DNA of 64,000 nucleotides from Stenotrophomonas rhizophila (GCF_000661955.1 NZ_CP007597.1:1605605-1669604), one strand, 5' to 3'; shown: positions 9,557 through 18,925, counted from the first letter of the stretch. Notes: generated by a model from the letters alone, not told the origin. Translations and numbers: made by a program.

Positions 9557-9817
9557 ATGAACATCTGCTACCTGGTACTGGTCACCCGCACCCCGGACTT
9601 CCGCGACGAGGTGGGCGCCGAACACGTACGCTTCCTCGATGAGGTGCGCGCACGCGGCCAGCTGCTGCTGACCGGCGGCTTCACCGACAAGAGCGGGGGC
9701 GCCTACGTGCTGCAGGACGTGGCCGACCTGGCCGCCGCGCAGGCGCTGGTGGACACCGATCCGCTGCTGGTGCACGGCAGTGCCACCGCCCGCATCCACG
9801 AATGGGCCACCCGCTGA
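9557..9817 (+). CDS. YciI-like protein
   Basis: An 86-residue single-domain protein of the YciI/dimeric ferredoxin-like fold. It starts MNICYLVLVTRTPDFR and contains HVRFLDEVRARGQLLLTGGFTDKSGG, the usual YciI pattern with a central His and a GGF turn, followed by ALVDTDPLLVHG. The biochemical role is unknown for most members. It lies between argH and proB, 14 bases before proB, and is probably cotranscribed. A second YciI-like gene at 47503 in this window is only distantly similar. Confidence 0.8.
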   Translation: MNICYLVLVTRTPDFRDEVGAEHVRFLDEVRARGQLLLTGGFTDKSGGAYVLQDVADLAAAQALVDTDPLLVHGSATARIHEWATR

Positions 9818-9831
9818 GGCAAGCACCCCCG

Positions 9832-10980
9832 ATGAGCCCGACCGTGCAATCGCCGTTTCCCGAACAGACCCTGCCGCCGTGGAAGCGCGCCGTGCTCAAG
9901 GTCGGCAGCAGCCTGCTCGCCGCCGACGGCGGTGGGCTGTCACCGCGCCATGCGCTGGGCCTGGCCCAGTTCGTCTCGGCCAACGTGCTGGCCGGGCGCG
10001 AGGTGGTGATCGTGTCGTCCGGGGCGGTGGCCGCGGGCCGCGCGATCGTGCCGCGCGCGCTGGAGGCCGGCGCGGCGATGGCCGCCCGCCAGGCGCTGGC
10101 CGCGCTGGGCCAGGCGCAGCTGATCGGCCTGTGGCAGCGTTTCTTCGAGCGCCCGGTGGCGCAGGTGCTGCTTACCCACGACGACCTGCGCAACCGCCGC
10201 CGCTACCTCAACGCGCGCGCCACCCTCAACGAGCTGCTGCGCCTGGGCGCGTTGCCGGTGGTGAATGAAAACGACACCGTGTCGGTGGACGAGCTCAAGC
10301 TGGGCGACAACGACAACCTGGCCGCCACGGTCGCGGCACTGATCGATGCCGACGTGCTGTTCATCGCCACCGACATCGATGGCCTGTACAGCGCCGACCC
10401 GCGCCGTGACCCGCTGGCCCGCCCGATTCACGACGTGCCCGAGCTCACCGGCGAGGTGCTGGCCATGGCCGGCGGCGCCGGCAGCGGGGCCGGTACCGGC
10501 GGCATGCATACCAAGCTGGAAGCGGCGGCCAAGGCCGGGCGGGTCGGCATCGACACCTGCCTGTTCAACGGTCGCGACAGCGACGTGGTGCGTGCGCTGG
10601 CCCAGGGCCGGTTGTTCGGCACCCGCATCCACGCCGGGCAGACCCGCGTGGCCGCCCGCAAGTACTGGCTGCGGCATGCCCCGCTGGAGCCCGGCGCGAT
10701 TCTCATCGACGACGGTGCGGCCGCCGCGCTGCGCGACAAGGGCGCCTCGCTGCTGCCCGGTGGCGTGCGCGGTGCCGACGGCGATTTCCGCCGCGGCGAC
10801 ATGATTGAAGTGCGTCTGCGCGGTGAGCAGGGCGAGATGTGCCTGGCCCGCGGCGTCAGCCAGTACTCGGCCAGCGACATCCGCCGCATCGCCGGCCACC
10901 ACTCGCGCGACATCGAGAGCGTGCTCGGCTACAACTACGGCGGCAACGTCATCCACCGCGACGACCTGGTGGTGCTGTAA
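9832..10980 (+). CDS. proB: Glutamate 5-kinase
   Basis: Phosphorylates glutamate, the committed step of proline synthesis. It is 382 residues, the long form with a C-terminal PUA domain (from about residue 280; GGVRGADGDFRRGDMIEVRL). The kinase domain shows VLKVGSSLLA near residue 20, VSSGAVAAGRA near 62 and the GTGGMHTKLEAA loop near 221. ATG 9832 comes 14 bases after the YciI-like gene. It is followed by a SMAG pair and then proA, which uses its product. Confidence 0.95.
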   Translation: MSPTVQSPFPEQTLPPWKRAVLKVGSSLLAADGGGLSPRHALGLAQFVSANVLAGREVVIVSSGAVAAGRAIVPRALEAGAAMAARQALAALGQAQLIGLWQRFFERPVAQVLLTHDDLRNRRRYLNARATLNELLRLGALPVVNENDTVSVDELKLGDNDNLAATVAALIDADVLFIATDIDGLYSADPRRDPLARPIHDVPELTGEVLAMAGGAGSGAGTGGMHTKLEAAAKAGRVGIDTCLFNGRDSDVVRALAQGRLFGTRIHAGQTRVAARKYWLRHAPLEPGAILIDDGAAAALRDKGASLLPGGVRGADGDFRRGDMIEVRLRGEQGEMCLARGVSQYSASDIRRIAGHHSRDIESVLGYNYGGNVIHRDDLVVL

Positions 10981-11001
10981 AGCGTAAGAACATCCACGGT
11001 G

Positions 11002-11073
11002 GCGCCACGCCCTGCGTGGCTGCGCAGCCTGGGCCCGTTCGACATCCCGCAGCCACGCATGGCGTGGCGCTAC
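11002..11073. repeat. SMAG-type REP pair between proB and proA
   Basis: GCCACGC (11004-11010) pairs with GCGTGGC (11014-11020). A second unit at 11049-11073 reads GCAGCCACGCATGGCGTGGC and ends in CTAC. Together they fill most of the proB-proA gap in inverted orientation. Confidence 0.75.
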
Positions 11074-11097
11074 CCTGCATCTTCAGAGGATATTGAG

Positions 11098-12357
11098 ATG
11101 GTTGCCAGCTCCCCCTCCGACATCCGCGCCCAGGCGCTGGCCTGCCGCACCGCGGCGCAGCAGGTGGCGCAGTTGTCGTCCAGCGCCAAGACTGCGCTGC
11201 TGGACGCCATGGCGGCCGCGCTGGAAGACGATGCCGCGCTCATCCTGGACGCCAACGCGCGCGACCTGGCCGCCGCGCGCGACAAAGGCACCGGCAGCGC
11301 CATGCTGGACCGCCTGGCGCTGGACGCCACGCGCCTGGCCGGCATCGCCTCGGCCCTGCGCGACGTGGCCGCGCTGCCCGATCCGGTGGGCGTGGTCACC
11401 CGCGACGACGTGCGCCCCAACGGCATCCGCGTGCAGAAGGTGCGCGTGCCGCTGGGCGTGATCGTGATGATCTACGAAGCCCGCCCGAACGTGACCGCCG
11501 ACGCCGCTGCACTGTGCATCAAGGCCGGCAACGGGGTGATCCTGCGCGGTGGCTCGGAGGCGATCCACTCCAACACCGCCATTGCCGCCGCGCTCAAGCG
11601 TGCGCTGCGCGAGGCGGGCGTGGCCGAGGCGGCATTGACGCTGGTCGAGGACCTGCGCCGCGAGACCATGCTGGAACTGCTGCAGCTCAACGACCTGGTC
11701 GACCTGGCGATCCCGCGCGGCGGCGAAGGTTTGATCCGCTTCGTGGCCGAACATGCGCGGGTGCCGGTGATCAAGCATTACAAGGGCGTGTGCCACCTGT
11801 ACGTGGACCGCGCCGCCCATCTTGAGCGGGCGCTGGCGTTGCTGGTTGACGGCAAGTGCAGCCGGCCGTCGGCGTGCAATTCGCTGGAAACGCTGCTGGT
11901 GCATGCCGATGTGGCCGCGACCTTCCTGCCGTTGGCGGGGCAGGCGCTGCGCGAACGTGGCGTGGTGGTGCGGGCCGATGACCGCGCGCGGCAGTGGCTG
12001 GACGATGCGCAGCCGGCCACCGACGCCGATTACGCGGCCGAGTACCTGGACCTGATCATTGCGGTGCGCGTGGTCGATGACCTCGATCAGGCGCTGGCGC
12101 ATATCCAGCAGTACAGCTCGGACCACACCGAGGTGATCGCCACCGAAGATGCGCAGGCGGCCGAGCAGTTCGTGCACGCCTTGCGTTCGGCGGTGGTGAT
12201 GGTGAACGCGTCGTCGCGGTTCTCCGACGGCGGCGAACTGGGCCTGGGCGCGGAGATCGGCATTTCGACCACGCGCCTGCATGCGTACGGCCCGATGGGG
12301 TTGGACGCGCTGACGGTGGAGCGGTTCGTGGTGCGCGGGGAAGGGCAGACGCGGTAG
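11098..12357 (+). CDS. proA: Gamma-glutamyl phosphate reductase
   Basis: Reduces glutamyl phosphate with NADPH to glutamate semialdehyde for proline synthesis. It is 419 residues, the usual ProA size. The catalytic Cys is C260 in [28 protein letters not shown] near residue 117 and the C-terminal [22 protein letters not shown] are diagnostic. ATG 11098 was chosen over an upstream in-frame non-ATG start inside the SMAG pair. It is the last gene of the cluster. About 570 bases without genes follow. Confidence 0.95.
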   Translation: MVASSPSDIRAQALACRTAAQQVAQLSSSAKTALLDAMAAALEDDAALILDANARDLAAARDKGTGSAMLDRLALDATRLAGIASALRDVAALPDPVGVVTRDDVRPNGIRVQKVRVPLGVIVMIYEARPNVTADAAALCIKAGNGVILRGGSEAIHSNTAIAAALKRALREAGVAEAALTLVEDLRRETMLELLQLNDLVDLAIPRGGEGLIRFVAEHARVPVIKHYKGVCHLYVDRAAHLERALALLVDGKCSRPSACNSLETLLVHADVAATFLPLAGQALRERGVVVRADDRARQWLDDAQPATDADYAAEYLDLIIAVRVVDDLDQALAHIQQYSSDHTEVIATEDAQAAEQFVHALRSAVVMVNASSRFSDGGELGLGAEIGISTTRLHAYGPMGLDALTVERFVVRGEGQTR

Positions 12358-12452
12358 AGGGTTGTTTGTTTGTTTGCAGGGCTGCCGCCCTGCACCCGCT
12401 ATAAGCCACGGCAACGGCAACGGCAACGTCAGAAGCGGGCTATCCGTGGGAT

Positions 12453-12554
12453 GGCGGGGTGGGTCCGGTTGCGGGGGACGCCGTAAACCCGTCCTTGGGG
12501 GCTTGGCCGCGGCATCCATGCCGCGGACACCCCCGCAACCGGACCCACCCCGCC
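12453..12554. repeat. Structured palindromic element, copy A
   Basis: A perfect 25-bp inverted repeat (12453-12477 with 12530-12554; arm GGCGGGGTGGGTCCGGTTGC plus five G) encloses a 52-base core at 12478-12529. The core starts ACGCCGTAAACCCGTCC and contains an inner 9-bp hairpin, CCGCGGCAT (12507-12515) with ATGCCGCGG (12518-12526). There is no T tract, so it is not a standard terminator. It lacks the GTAG end of SMAG. Copy B at 12713-12818 has the same core in the opposite orientation. I do not know a published name for it. Confidence 0.85.
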
Positions 12555-12578
12555 TTCGACAGATTCCCGTGGCTGACA

Positions 12579-12601
12579 GTAGAGCCACGGCGTGCGTGGA
12601 C
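12579..12601. repeat. Single SMAG-type REP
   Basis: GTAGAGCCACGGCGTGCGTGG: a GTAG terminus with an imperfect hairpin. It lies between the two large palindromic elements. The bases after it (12602-12660) are AT-rich, with repeats of GATT and CGAT, unlike the rest of the window. Confidence 0.6.
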
Positions 12602-12712
12602 GATTTTCGATTTCAATTTGAATTATTCGATTCGAATTAATCGATATCGATATTGATCGGATCTGATTCCCGCATGCCATGGCTCCACCAACCGTCACCA
12701 GGAAACTGTCGG

Positions 12713-12818
12713 GGGTGGGGCGGTGTGGGTGGGCAGGACCGTTGGCGCCATGGATGGCGCCGCCGAGCCCCCATGGACGGGTTTACGGCGTGTCCTGCCC
12801 ACCCACACCGCCCCGCCC
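12713..12818. repeat. Structured palindromic element, copy B (inverted relative to A)
   Basis: A perfect 23-bp inverted repeat (12717-12739 with 12792-12814) extends three more pairs past one T/G position. The core (12740-12791) is again 52 bases, and its reverse complement starts ACGCCGTAAACCCGTCC, as in copy A. The inner hairpin is GGCGCCAT (12744-12751) with ATGGCGCC (12754-12761). Arm sequences differ from copy A in both stems but keep complementarity. No coding region overlaps it. Confidence 0.85.
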
Positions 12819-12927
12819 AACCAGCAGAAATCCAGAGCCGCTTCAGCCGTTGACGTTGCTCTGGCTCCGGCTCCGGCTCTGGCCTTCGCTTCGGCAGGTG
12901 CAGGGCGCAGCCCTGCCGCCACCCCTC

Positions 12928-13398
12928 CTACAGCAGCTGGTGGGTCACGCCCACCGGCCTCGCGTGATCGTCCATATGCAACGTAACCGCCTTCCCGCTG
13001 GCCAGTTGCGCGGCCAGTTCCGGGCTGGCGCCCAGGTCGCGGGCGATCTCCTCGCGGGTGGTGTCCTCATGCGGAGCGCGGCGCTCCTTGCCGGCAAACC
13101 GCATGCGGTTGTATTCGGCCCAGGCGATCAGCAGCACCGCCGTGCAGACCAGCATCACCGGCAGCGCGAAGATGATGAACGGGTCGATGGCCTGCTTGTA
13201 CTCGTACAGTTGCAGCCAGGCCATGCGGCCGCCGAGCAGCCAGGAAATCAACGTCACCAACGGCGCCCACAGGTAGAAGTAGAACCCCCAGAAGGCCAGG
13301 GTCACAAACCCCCAGGCGGTGCGCTGCAGACGCGGCTGCTGGCGCGGTTTCTGGATCAGGCGCGAGTCGAAACGGCGGGTGGATTTGACAGTGTTCAT
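12928..13398 (-). CDS. pgaD: PgaD-like inner-membrane subunit of poly-GlcNAc synthase
   Basis: A 156-residue membrane protein needed with PgaC for poly-beta-1,6-N-acetylglucosamine synthesis. Two hydrophobic segments are visible, WGFVTLAFWGFYFYLWAPLV near residues 30-50 and FIIFALPVMLVCTAVLLIAW near 75-95. A cytoplasmic tail follows. In E. coli, PgaD helps the complex respond to c-di-GMP. ATG 13398 overlaps the pgaC stop by four bases. Identification rests on position, size and topology, since PgaD is poorly conserved. Confidence 0.85.
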   Translation of the reverse strand: MNTVKSTRRFDSRLIQKPRQQPRLQRTAWGFVTLAFWGFYFYLWAPLVTLISWLLGGRMAWLQLYEYKQAIDPFIIFALPVMLVCTAVLLIAWAEYNRMRFAGKERRAPHEDTTREEIARDLGASPELAAQLASGKAVTLHMDDHARPVGVTHQLL

Positions 13399-14642
13399 CG
13401 GATACCCCGGTCGGGACTGACCCAGACCGCCCGCTTGCCACGACGCTTGAGCAGCGTCTTCGGCAGGGCCACCAGGGTCGTGAACAGGCTGATGAGCCAG
13501 TACGCCATCGGGTACCAGATCACCCAGAAGTAGTTGCGTCCAATGTGGGTTTCGTAACGGCGGTCGATGATCAGGCTGCTGGCGAACTGCAGCAGGCACA
13601 CCAGCGCCAGGATCACCCCGTGCCATTGCGGCAGCAGCGTGGCGATGTACAGGTCCTGCGGCAGGGGCATGAACTTGCCCAATGCCCAGAGCACGATGAT
13701 GGCCAGCATCGTGTAGGCCCACAGCACGCTCAGCAGGTATTCCAGCAGTACGCCCCACATGCGGCGCTTGCGCCAGTGGAACAGCGAGCTGCCATGCCGC
13801 AGCATCACTTCCACGCCGCCCTGGGCCCAGCGCAGGCGCTGCCGCCACAGGCCCTTCAGCGTTTCCGGCATCAGGATGAAGCACAGCGCGTTGGGTTCGT
13901 AGCGGATGTCCCAGTGGTCCAGCTGCAGGCGCCAGCTGATGTCGATGTCTTCGGTCACCATGTCATCGGCCCAGTAGCCGATACGGTGCAGCGCGGTGCG
14001 GCGGAACGCGGCGATCACCCCGGAGATGGTGAAGATGCGCCCATACACACGCTGGGCTCGCTTGATCATGCCGATGATCGAAGAGAACTCGGCCACCTGC
14101 AGGCGGCCCAGCAGGGTGGACCGGTTGCGGATGCGCGGGTTGCCGGTCACCGCGCCCACGCGCGGGCCACTGGTCAGGTGCCAGACCATCCAGTGGGTGG
14201 CGTACTCCTCCAGCATCGCATCGCCATCAATGCACACCAGGTACTCCGAGCGTGCCGCCAGTGCGCCCATGCGCAGCGCATTGGCCTTGCCCAGGTTGCG
14301 GTCCAGGTGCACCACGCGCAGCCGCGGATGCAGCGCGGCCATCGCGTCCAGGCGGGCGCCGGTGTCGTCGCTGCTGCCATCGTTGATGGCAATCACTTCG
14401 AAGTCCGGGTAGTTCTGGCGCAGCGCCGAGCCAAGCGTGTCGGTCAGGTTGTCCGCTTCGTTGTGGCACGGGATCAGGATCGACGCGAACGGGTAGCTTT
14501 CCATCGGCGGCGGATCGTTGCGATCGCGCGCCTTTCGCTCACGTCGGAAGAAGTAGTACAGGCCGCCGGACATCCAGAAGAACGCCATCACCATCGGATA
14601 GAAGAAGGCGAACTGGAACAGCGCGAACAGGAAGGGATGCAT
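13395..14642 (-). CDS. pgaC: Poly-beta-1,6-N-acetyl-D-glucosamine synthase (GT2)
   Basis: A processive family 2 glycosyltransferase that polymerises UDP-GlcNAc and feeds the chain across the inner membrane. It is 415 residues. The N-terminal membrane segment FALFQFAFFYPMVMAFFWM is followed by the GT2 domain, with ASILIPCHNEADN near 55, the IDGDAMLE metal motif near 137 and QRLRWAQGG (QxxRW) near 267. C-terminal membrane helices come after residue 300. ATG 14642 lies seven bases from the pgaB stop. Order and overlaps match hmsHFRS/pgaABCD operons. Confidence 0.95.
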   Translation of the reverse strand: MHPFLFALFQFAFFYPMVMAFFWMSGGLYYFFRRERKARDRNDPPPMESYPFASILIPCHNEADNLTDTLGSALRQNYPDFEVIAINDGSSDDTGARLDAMAALHPRLRVVHLDRNLGKANALRMGALAARSEYLVCIDGDAMLEEYATHWMVWHLTSGPRVGAVTGNPRIRNRSTLLGRLQVAEFSSIIGMIKRAQRVYGRIFTISGVIAAFRRTALHRIGYWADDMVTEDIDISWRLQLDHWDIRYEPNALCFILMPETLKGLWRQRLRWAQGGVEVMLRHGSSLFHWRKRRMWGVLLEYLLSVLWAYTMLAIIVLWALGKFMPLPQDLYIATLLPQWHGVILALVCLLQFASSLIIDRRYETHIGRNYFWVIWYPMAYWLISLFTTLVALPKTLLKRRGKRAVWVSPDRGIR

Positions 14643-14649
14643 GGCAGCC

Positions 14650-16557
14650 TCACTTTTCCTCGTACGGGAAGCTGCGCGAGGACATCGCCGCGCGCGCATC
14701 GTAAGTGGACGGACGGCCGGCGATGAAGTCGTCGGGGTACCAGGCGAAATGACGCACGCCCTGCGCCTGCAGGCGACGGATCTGCGCACGCAGGCGCTCA
14801 CCGGGAATCGGTTTCTGGGTACGCCAGTCCACCGTCTGCAGTTCGAACATGGTCTGGGACAGCTGCGGGTCGTGTGCACGCACCGCCACCACCAGCTTGT
14901 CCAGCCATTTTTCCGGGTTGCGGCTGCCTTCCATCCACGGCATCGCCATCAACGCGGTGTGGTCGTAGGCCTTGTTGAACAGGTCCAGGCGCTGGGCGAA
15001 CCAGCGGGCGCTCTGCGGCTGCAGCACCGGCTGCGCGTACAGGTTGCGCACGGTGGCCAGCTTGGGCCGCCAGCGCTGCGCGGCGGTGCGCAGCTCCAGG
15101 GTGAAGTCGATCAGTGCCTGGGTCCGCGCGCCGTCGTCGCCTTCGGGCGGCAGCTGGCTCAGCTCGGTATCGCGCAGGTAGGCATCGTCGTGGAACAGCA
15201 GCCCCTCGAAGTAGGAGTTGATCGCCAGGTCTTCGTAGATGTCATCGATGATCCGGCGCACCTTCGGGTTGGTGAAGTCCAGCCGGAAGATGCCATCGCG
15301 CTCGGGGCTCTCGATCGCCAGCGCGGTGCGGATGGCCGGGTCCTTGAGCTCGTAACCCAGCACCGGCAGCCACGCGAACACCTTCACCCCGGCACGCGTC
15401 TTGAGCTGCCACGCCACGCGGTTGAACAGGTCCGCGCGCATCGGCAGGTGCCGGTTGGGGAAGTACAGCGCGTCGGCCGAGCCGTTGCCGTCCGGGTCGG
15501 CGAAGGCCTGCAGGAACACGTGGGTGGGGCCGATCTTCTTGACCCGCTCGATCAGCGCATCCAGGTTCTTGGCCAGCTGTGCCGGGTCGGCGTCGTACAC
15601 CGCGTCCAGGTCGATCTGCAGGGCGCGCATGCCGTCGCGTTCGACGTCGCGGCGCAGTTCGTAGGCCAGCTGGATCACGGTCGGGTTGTTGGTCACCAGC
15701 AAGCGGGCCAGGCCGTGCAGGTCACGTGTCACCGGCGTGCTGCGGCCTTCCAGGTCGAAGGACACCGGCATGCCGAGCTGCTCGGCGATGTCGTTGCTCA
15801 GTGCGTTGTAGGCGGCATACGGCCACACGATCGCCTTGGGCGACACGCCCACGTTCTTCTGGATGCGGTCCACGCTCAGCTGCAGGTCCGCACGCAGGCG
15901 GGCTTCGTACTGGGCCGCGGTTTCGTAGCGTTTGGCGGTCGGGTCGTAGATGCGGGTGATCACCGCCGGGGTGGAGTTGCCCTGCGGGTTGGACTGCACG
16001 CCGTGGTGCAGGTTGTCGGTGTGGCTGGCCAGTTCGATCAGCCCGCTCTTCTGCATCTCGCGCAGTTGTTCCCAGGTCAGGAAATCGTCGCGGGTGAAGG
16101 GCCGGTAGCCGTAGTCGATCTGGCGGCCGGCGGGCATGTCCACGTAGTCGGTGATCACCGCCACCAGTGCCGGGTAGTTGTAGGCGCGCAGCAGCGGGAA
16201 CACCTTGCTGTACACACTGCGCAGGCCGTCATCGAAGGTCAGCAGGACCGGTTTGGGCGGCAGCGGGGTGCCGCCCTTCGAGGCGGTGATCAGCTGCGAC
16301 AGCGACACCGGGTGGTAGCCGTGCGCGGACAGCCAGTCCAGGTGCGCGGCGAAGTTCTGGGTGCTGACCGCATAGGCGTCCAGGTCGCTGGTGGTGGCCA
16401 CGTCATCGCGGATGTCGTGGTAGCTGAGCACCAGCAGGCCGTTGTCGGCCGCGTCCAGCACGGCCGCTGACGGCGGCTGCGCGTGCGCGGGAACGACCAC
16501 GGCCAGCAACGCCAGCAGCAGGCCCAGGGTCCAGCGTTTCAGATCCATATGGTCCAT
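14650..16557 (-). CDS. pgaB: Poly-beta-1,6-GlcNAc N-deacetylase
   Basis: Partially deacetylates the polymer in the periplasm so it can be exported. It is 635 residues. The signal peptide LLLALLAVVVPAHA is of type I; no lipobox Cys follows, unlike the E. coli lipoprotein. The N-terminal polysaccharide deacetylase domain has VLSYHDIRDD and VLLTFDDGLRS (near 103-113). The C-terminal half is a PgaB-type glycoside hydrolase-like domain (YEDLAINSYFEGLLFHDDAY). ATG 16557 was chosen because GGGGAG precedes it on the coding strand; ATG 16548 is possible. It starts one base after the pgaA stop. Confidence 0.93.
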   Translation of the reverse strand: MDHMDLKRWTLGLLLALLAVVVPAHAQPPSAAVLDAADNGLLVLSYHDIRDDVATTSDLDAYAVSTQNFAAHLDWLSAHGYHPVSLSQLITASKGGTPLPPKPVLLTFDDGLRSVYSKVFPLLRAYNYPALVAVITDYVDMPAGRQIDYGYRPFTRDDFLTWEQLREMQKSGLIELASHTDNLHHGVQSNPQGNSTPAVITRIYDPTAKRYETAAQYEARLRADLQLSVDRIQKNVGVSPKAIVWPYAAYNALSNDIAEQLGMPVSFDLEGRSTPVTRDLHGLARLLVTNNPTVIQLAYELRRDVERDGMRALQIDLDAVYDADPAQLAKNLDALIERVKKIGPTHVFLQAFADPDGNGSADALYFPNRHLPMRADLFNRVAWQLKTRAGVKVFAWLPVLGYELKDPAIRTALAIESPERDGIFRLDFTNPKVRRIIDDIYEDLAINSYFEGLLFHDDAYLRDTELSQLPPEGDDGARTQALIDFTLELRTAAQRWRPKLATVRNLYAQPVLQPQSARWFAQRLDLFNKAYDHTALMAMPWMEGSRNPEKWLDKLVVAVRAHDPQLSQTMFELQTVDWRTQKPIPGERLRAQIRRLQAQGVRHFAWYPDDFIAGRPSTYDARAAMSSRSFPYEEK

Positions 16558-16558
16558 C

Positions 16559-18592
16559 TCATTCTCCCCAGCGCAGGCCGACATCCAGGCCGACGTGTCG
16601 TTCGCGTTGTCCGTCGTAGACCGGTCGCGACCAGCTCACGCCGTACTCGAAAATCCGGCCTTCGCCGATCTGCCATTCGTGGCGGTACTCGGCCGACGGC
16701 ACGAGCGCGCTGCCAAAGCCCTGCTGCCAGTACTGGCCCACCGACACCGTCAGGCGGTGCCGGAAGTGGCGCTCGTAGTGGCGCCACAGCTGCTGGTCCA
16801 CGCGCAGGCCCAGTTCCACCGAATGGTCCTCGGACGGGTTGAAGTAGGGCACGTCGTCGCGGCTGCCCTGGCTGGCGTAGATGCTGCCCAGGCCGTCCAG
16901 GATCAGCGTGGGGCGGGTCAGCAGGCGCTGCTCGATGGCGGTGGTGACGGTATCGCGGCGGTTGCCGTCGTCGTAGCGGAACTGGCTGGCGCCGATGCTC
17001 CAGTGGGTGCGTTCGTTGCGGCGGTAATCCGCGGCGATGGCCACGCTGTCGGCAGTGATGCCCGCCACGCGCGCCTGCATCGACGCATCGGCATCGTTGC
17101 GCGCGGCGGTGACGCCCACATGCCACTGGTCGCTGAACTGCCAACCGAGGCCGGCGCTCAGGCCGGTATCGCCGATGTGGTCGTTGGCGCGGTTGACGAA
17201 GGTTTCGGCGTCGGCGCGGCCATAGCGGTAGCGCGTGCCCAGGCCCACCCGCAGCGGGTTGATGGTCTGGTCCTGGAAGTCGACGTTGCGACGGTCGGCA
17301 AAGGCCACCACGCGCCAGCGGTCGTCGAGGATCGGGGACTGCACTTCCACCCCGTAACGGCCGTCATCGTTGCCCAACGGCGACGCACCGCCGCCGCCGG
17401 AACTGCGCCCGCCCTCGGCGTACGCATGCAGCTGCCAGCCGCGGTGGGCGCGCCAGCTGCGGTCCAGGCGCTGCACCGACGGCTGGCCGGGGTAGCGCTC
17501 CAGCAGGGTGTCGCGGATCGGGCGGGCGAGGTCGTCGCGCTGCAGCTCCACGTAGGCGTCGTACTGGCCCAGGCGGGCCGGTACGTCGCGCGGGTCCAGC
17601 GTGTTGGCCATGCTGTAGCGCTCCAGCGCCCGGCGTGGCCAACCGCGCATCAGGTAGACGTTGCCCAGCGAGGATTGCGTGCCGGTGTTGCCCGGGCCGA
17701 TGTCGACCATCTTCTCCAGGTCGCGCTGGGCGGTGGGCAGGTCGCCGCTGTAGGCGCGCACCATGGCCAGGTTGAGGTCGGCTTCGTAACGCGGCCAGTT
17801 GGCGTGCGGGGCCTTGGCGCCGTTGGTCCAGCGCCATGCGGGCTCGTCGGCCTGCCACTTGGTGAGCAGCGCGATGGCGGTGTTGGCCTGTTCGCTTTCC
17901 AGGTAGGCGTAGGCCAGCTCGGAGCGCACCTGCGGCTGCGAGGGGTCGGCCTTCATGGCCGCCTCGAGCACGGGAATGGCTTCCTGCGGGTGCTGGGTGG
18001 CCATCAGCGAATCGCCGATCGGGGCCATCAGGTAGTTCGGCACCGGATGGCCGTCGGCCAACAGGCTGCGGTACTCGTCGCGGACCTGCGTGTGCCGGCC
18101 CAGCCGGTTGAGCAGGATCAGGCGGTCGTAGCGGATGCGCAGCGGCGCGGCCTGCACGCTGCTGCCGTCGCGGTCGAGGTACTGCTGCATCTGCGCCAGG
18201 GCGCCTTCGGCTTCGTCCAGGCGGGTGTCTTCGCTGGCCCCGTAGGCCAGGCTCCAGCCCACCAGCTTGGCCAGGTAGTTGGCCTCGAAGCGCTGCTTCT
18301 GGCCATCATCGAACAGCTGCGGGCGGGCCTGATACAGCTGCCAGGCGCGGTGTGCATTGCCGATGTCGGACAGCGTCAGCACCTGCAGCTTGTACAGCAG
18401 GGCGTCGTCGGGCGACTGCAGCTGGGCCCGCTCGATGGCGGCCAGCGCATCCAGCCATTGGGCATGGTCGCGGAATTGGCTGATCTGCCCGAGCTGATCC
18501 GCAGTCGCGGCGGCGTGTGCGCCGGTGCTGGTCAAACAGAGTGTGGCGCATGCCAGGCCGACGCAAAGCGCCAGCGGCCGATGGTTGTACAT
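16559..18592 (-). CDS. pgaA: Outer-membrane poly-GlcNAc export porin
   Basis: Exports the deacetylated polymer across the outer membrane. It is 677 residues. The signal peptide ends near TSTGAHA. The first half is TPR-like, with repeated helical pairs such as LLYKLQVLTLSDIGNAHRAW and LAYAYLESEQANTAIALL. The second half, from about residue 390, is a beta-barrel of alternating aromatic strands ending GLDVGLRWGE. It is the first gene of the pga operon, and a Clp/CRP-type site lies 44 bases upstream of the ATG at 18592. Confidence 0.9.
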   Translation of the reverse strand: MYNHRPLALCVGLACATLCLTSTGAHAAATADQLGQISQFRDHAQWLDALAAIERAQLQSPDDALLYKLQVLTLSDIGNAHRAWQLYQARPQLFDDGQKQRFEANYLAKLVGWSLAYGASEDTRLDEAEGALAQMQQYLDRDGSSVQAAPLRIRYDRLILLNRLGRHTQVRDEYRSLLADGHPVPNYLMAPIGDSLMATQHPQEAIPVLEAAMKADPSQPQVRSELAYAYLESEQANTAIALLTKWQADEPAWRWTNGAKAPHANWPRYEADLNLAMVRAYSGDLPTAQRDLEKMVDIGPGNTGTQSSLGNVYLMRGWPRRALERYSMANTLDPRDVPARLGQYDAYVELQRDDLARPIRDTLLERYPGQPSVQRLDRSWRAHRGWQLHAYAEGGRSSGGGGASPLGNDDGRYGVEVQSPILDDRWRVVAFADRRNVDFQDQTINPLRVGLGTRYRYGRADAETFVNRANDHIGDTGLSAGLGWQFSDQWHVGVTAARNDADASMQARVAGITADSVAIAADYRRNERTHWSIGASQFRYDDGNRRDTVTTAIEQRLLTRPTLILDGLGSIYASQGSRDDVPYFNPSEDHSVELGLRVDQQLWRHYERHFRHRLTVSVGQYWQQGFGSALVPSAEYRHEWQIGEGRIFEYGVSWSRPVYDGQRERHVGLDVGLRWGE

Positions 18593-18635
18593 GGAACCCC
18601 CAGTGCATCCCTTCAGAGAATATGGTGTGCAAAAA

Positions 18636-18651
18636 TGTGACGCACATCACA
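18636..18651 (-). promoter_or_regulatory. Perfect CRP/Clp-type binding site upstream of pgaA
   Basis: TGTGACGCACATCACA is an exact TGTGA-N6-TCACA palindrome centred at 18643.5, 51 bases before the pgaA start codon. A TATTCT hexamer at 18617-18622 on the minus strand could be the -10, which would place the site near -35 to -40. In Xanthomonas the CRP homologue Clp binds this consensus and is released by c-di-GMP. Control of a biofilm polysaccharide by Clp would fit. The rest of the 18593-18925 gap shows nothing I can name. Confidence 0.75.
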
Positions 18652-18925
18652 TGCCAATCGTGCCTGACTGCGCAGTTGTTTACAAATCGTTAAAGCACGC
18701 GCGTCCGCATCCCGCTGTGGAGCGGGAAGAGAAACAGGATGTAACGTACTGATCGCAAAGACCGGCAGGCCGCCGCCACGGCGATGTCCCGGGGGTCGTT
18801 GCGTACTGAAGCCGTTCAGTGAAACGCGCTGGAATGCTCCAGGCCCCGACCGCCTGCCGTTGCCGGCAGGTCAATGACTGACACGCTACGTCAGCAGGCG
18901 CGCAAGCGGTGTGTAGAAGCGACGC

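Noticed and set aside
12453..12818. Large palindromes as Rho-independent terminators
   Set aside because: No T tract follows either element on either strand, and the shared core and double-stem structure are not needed for termination.
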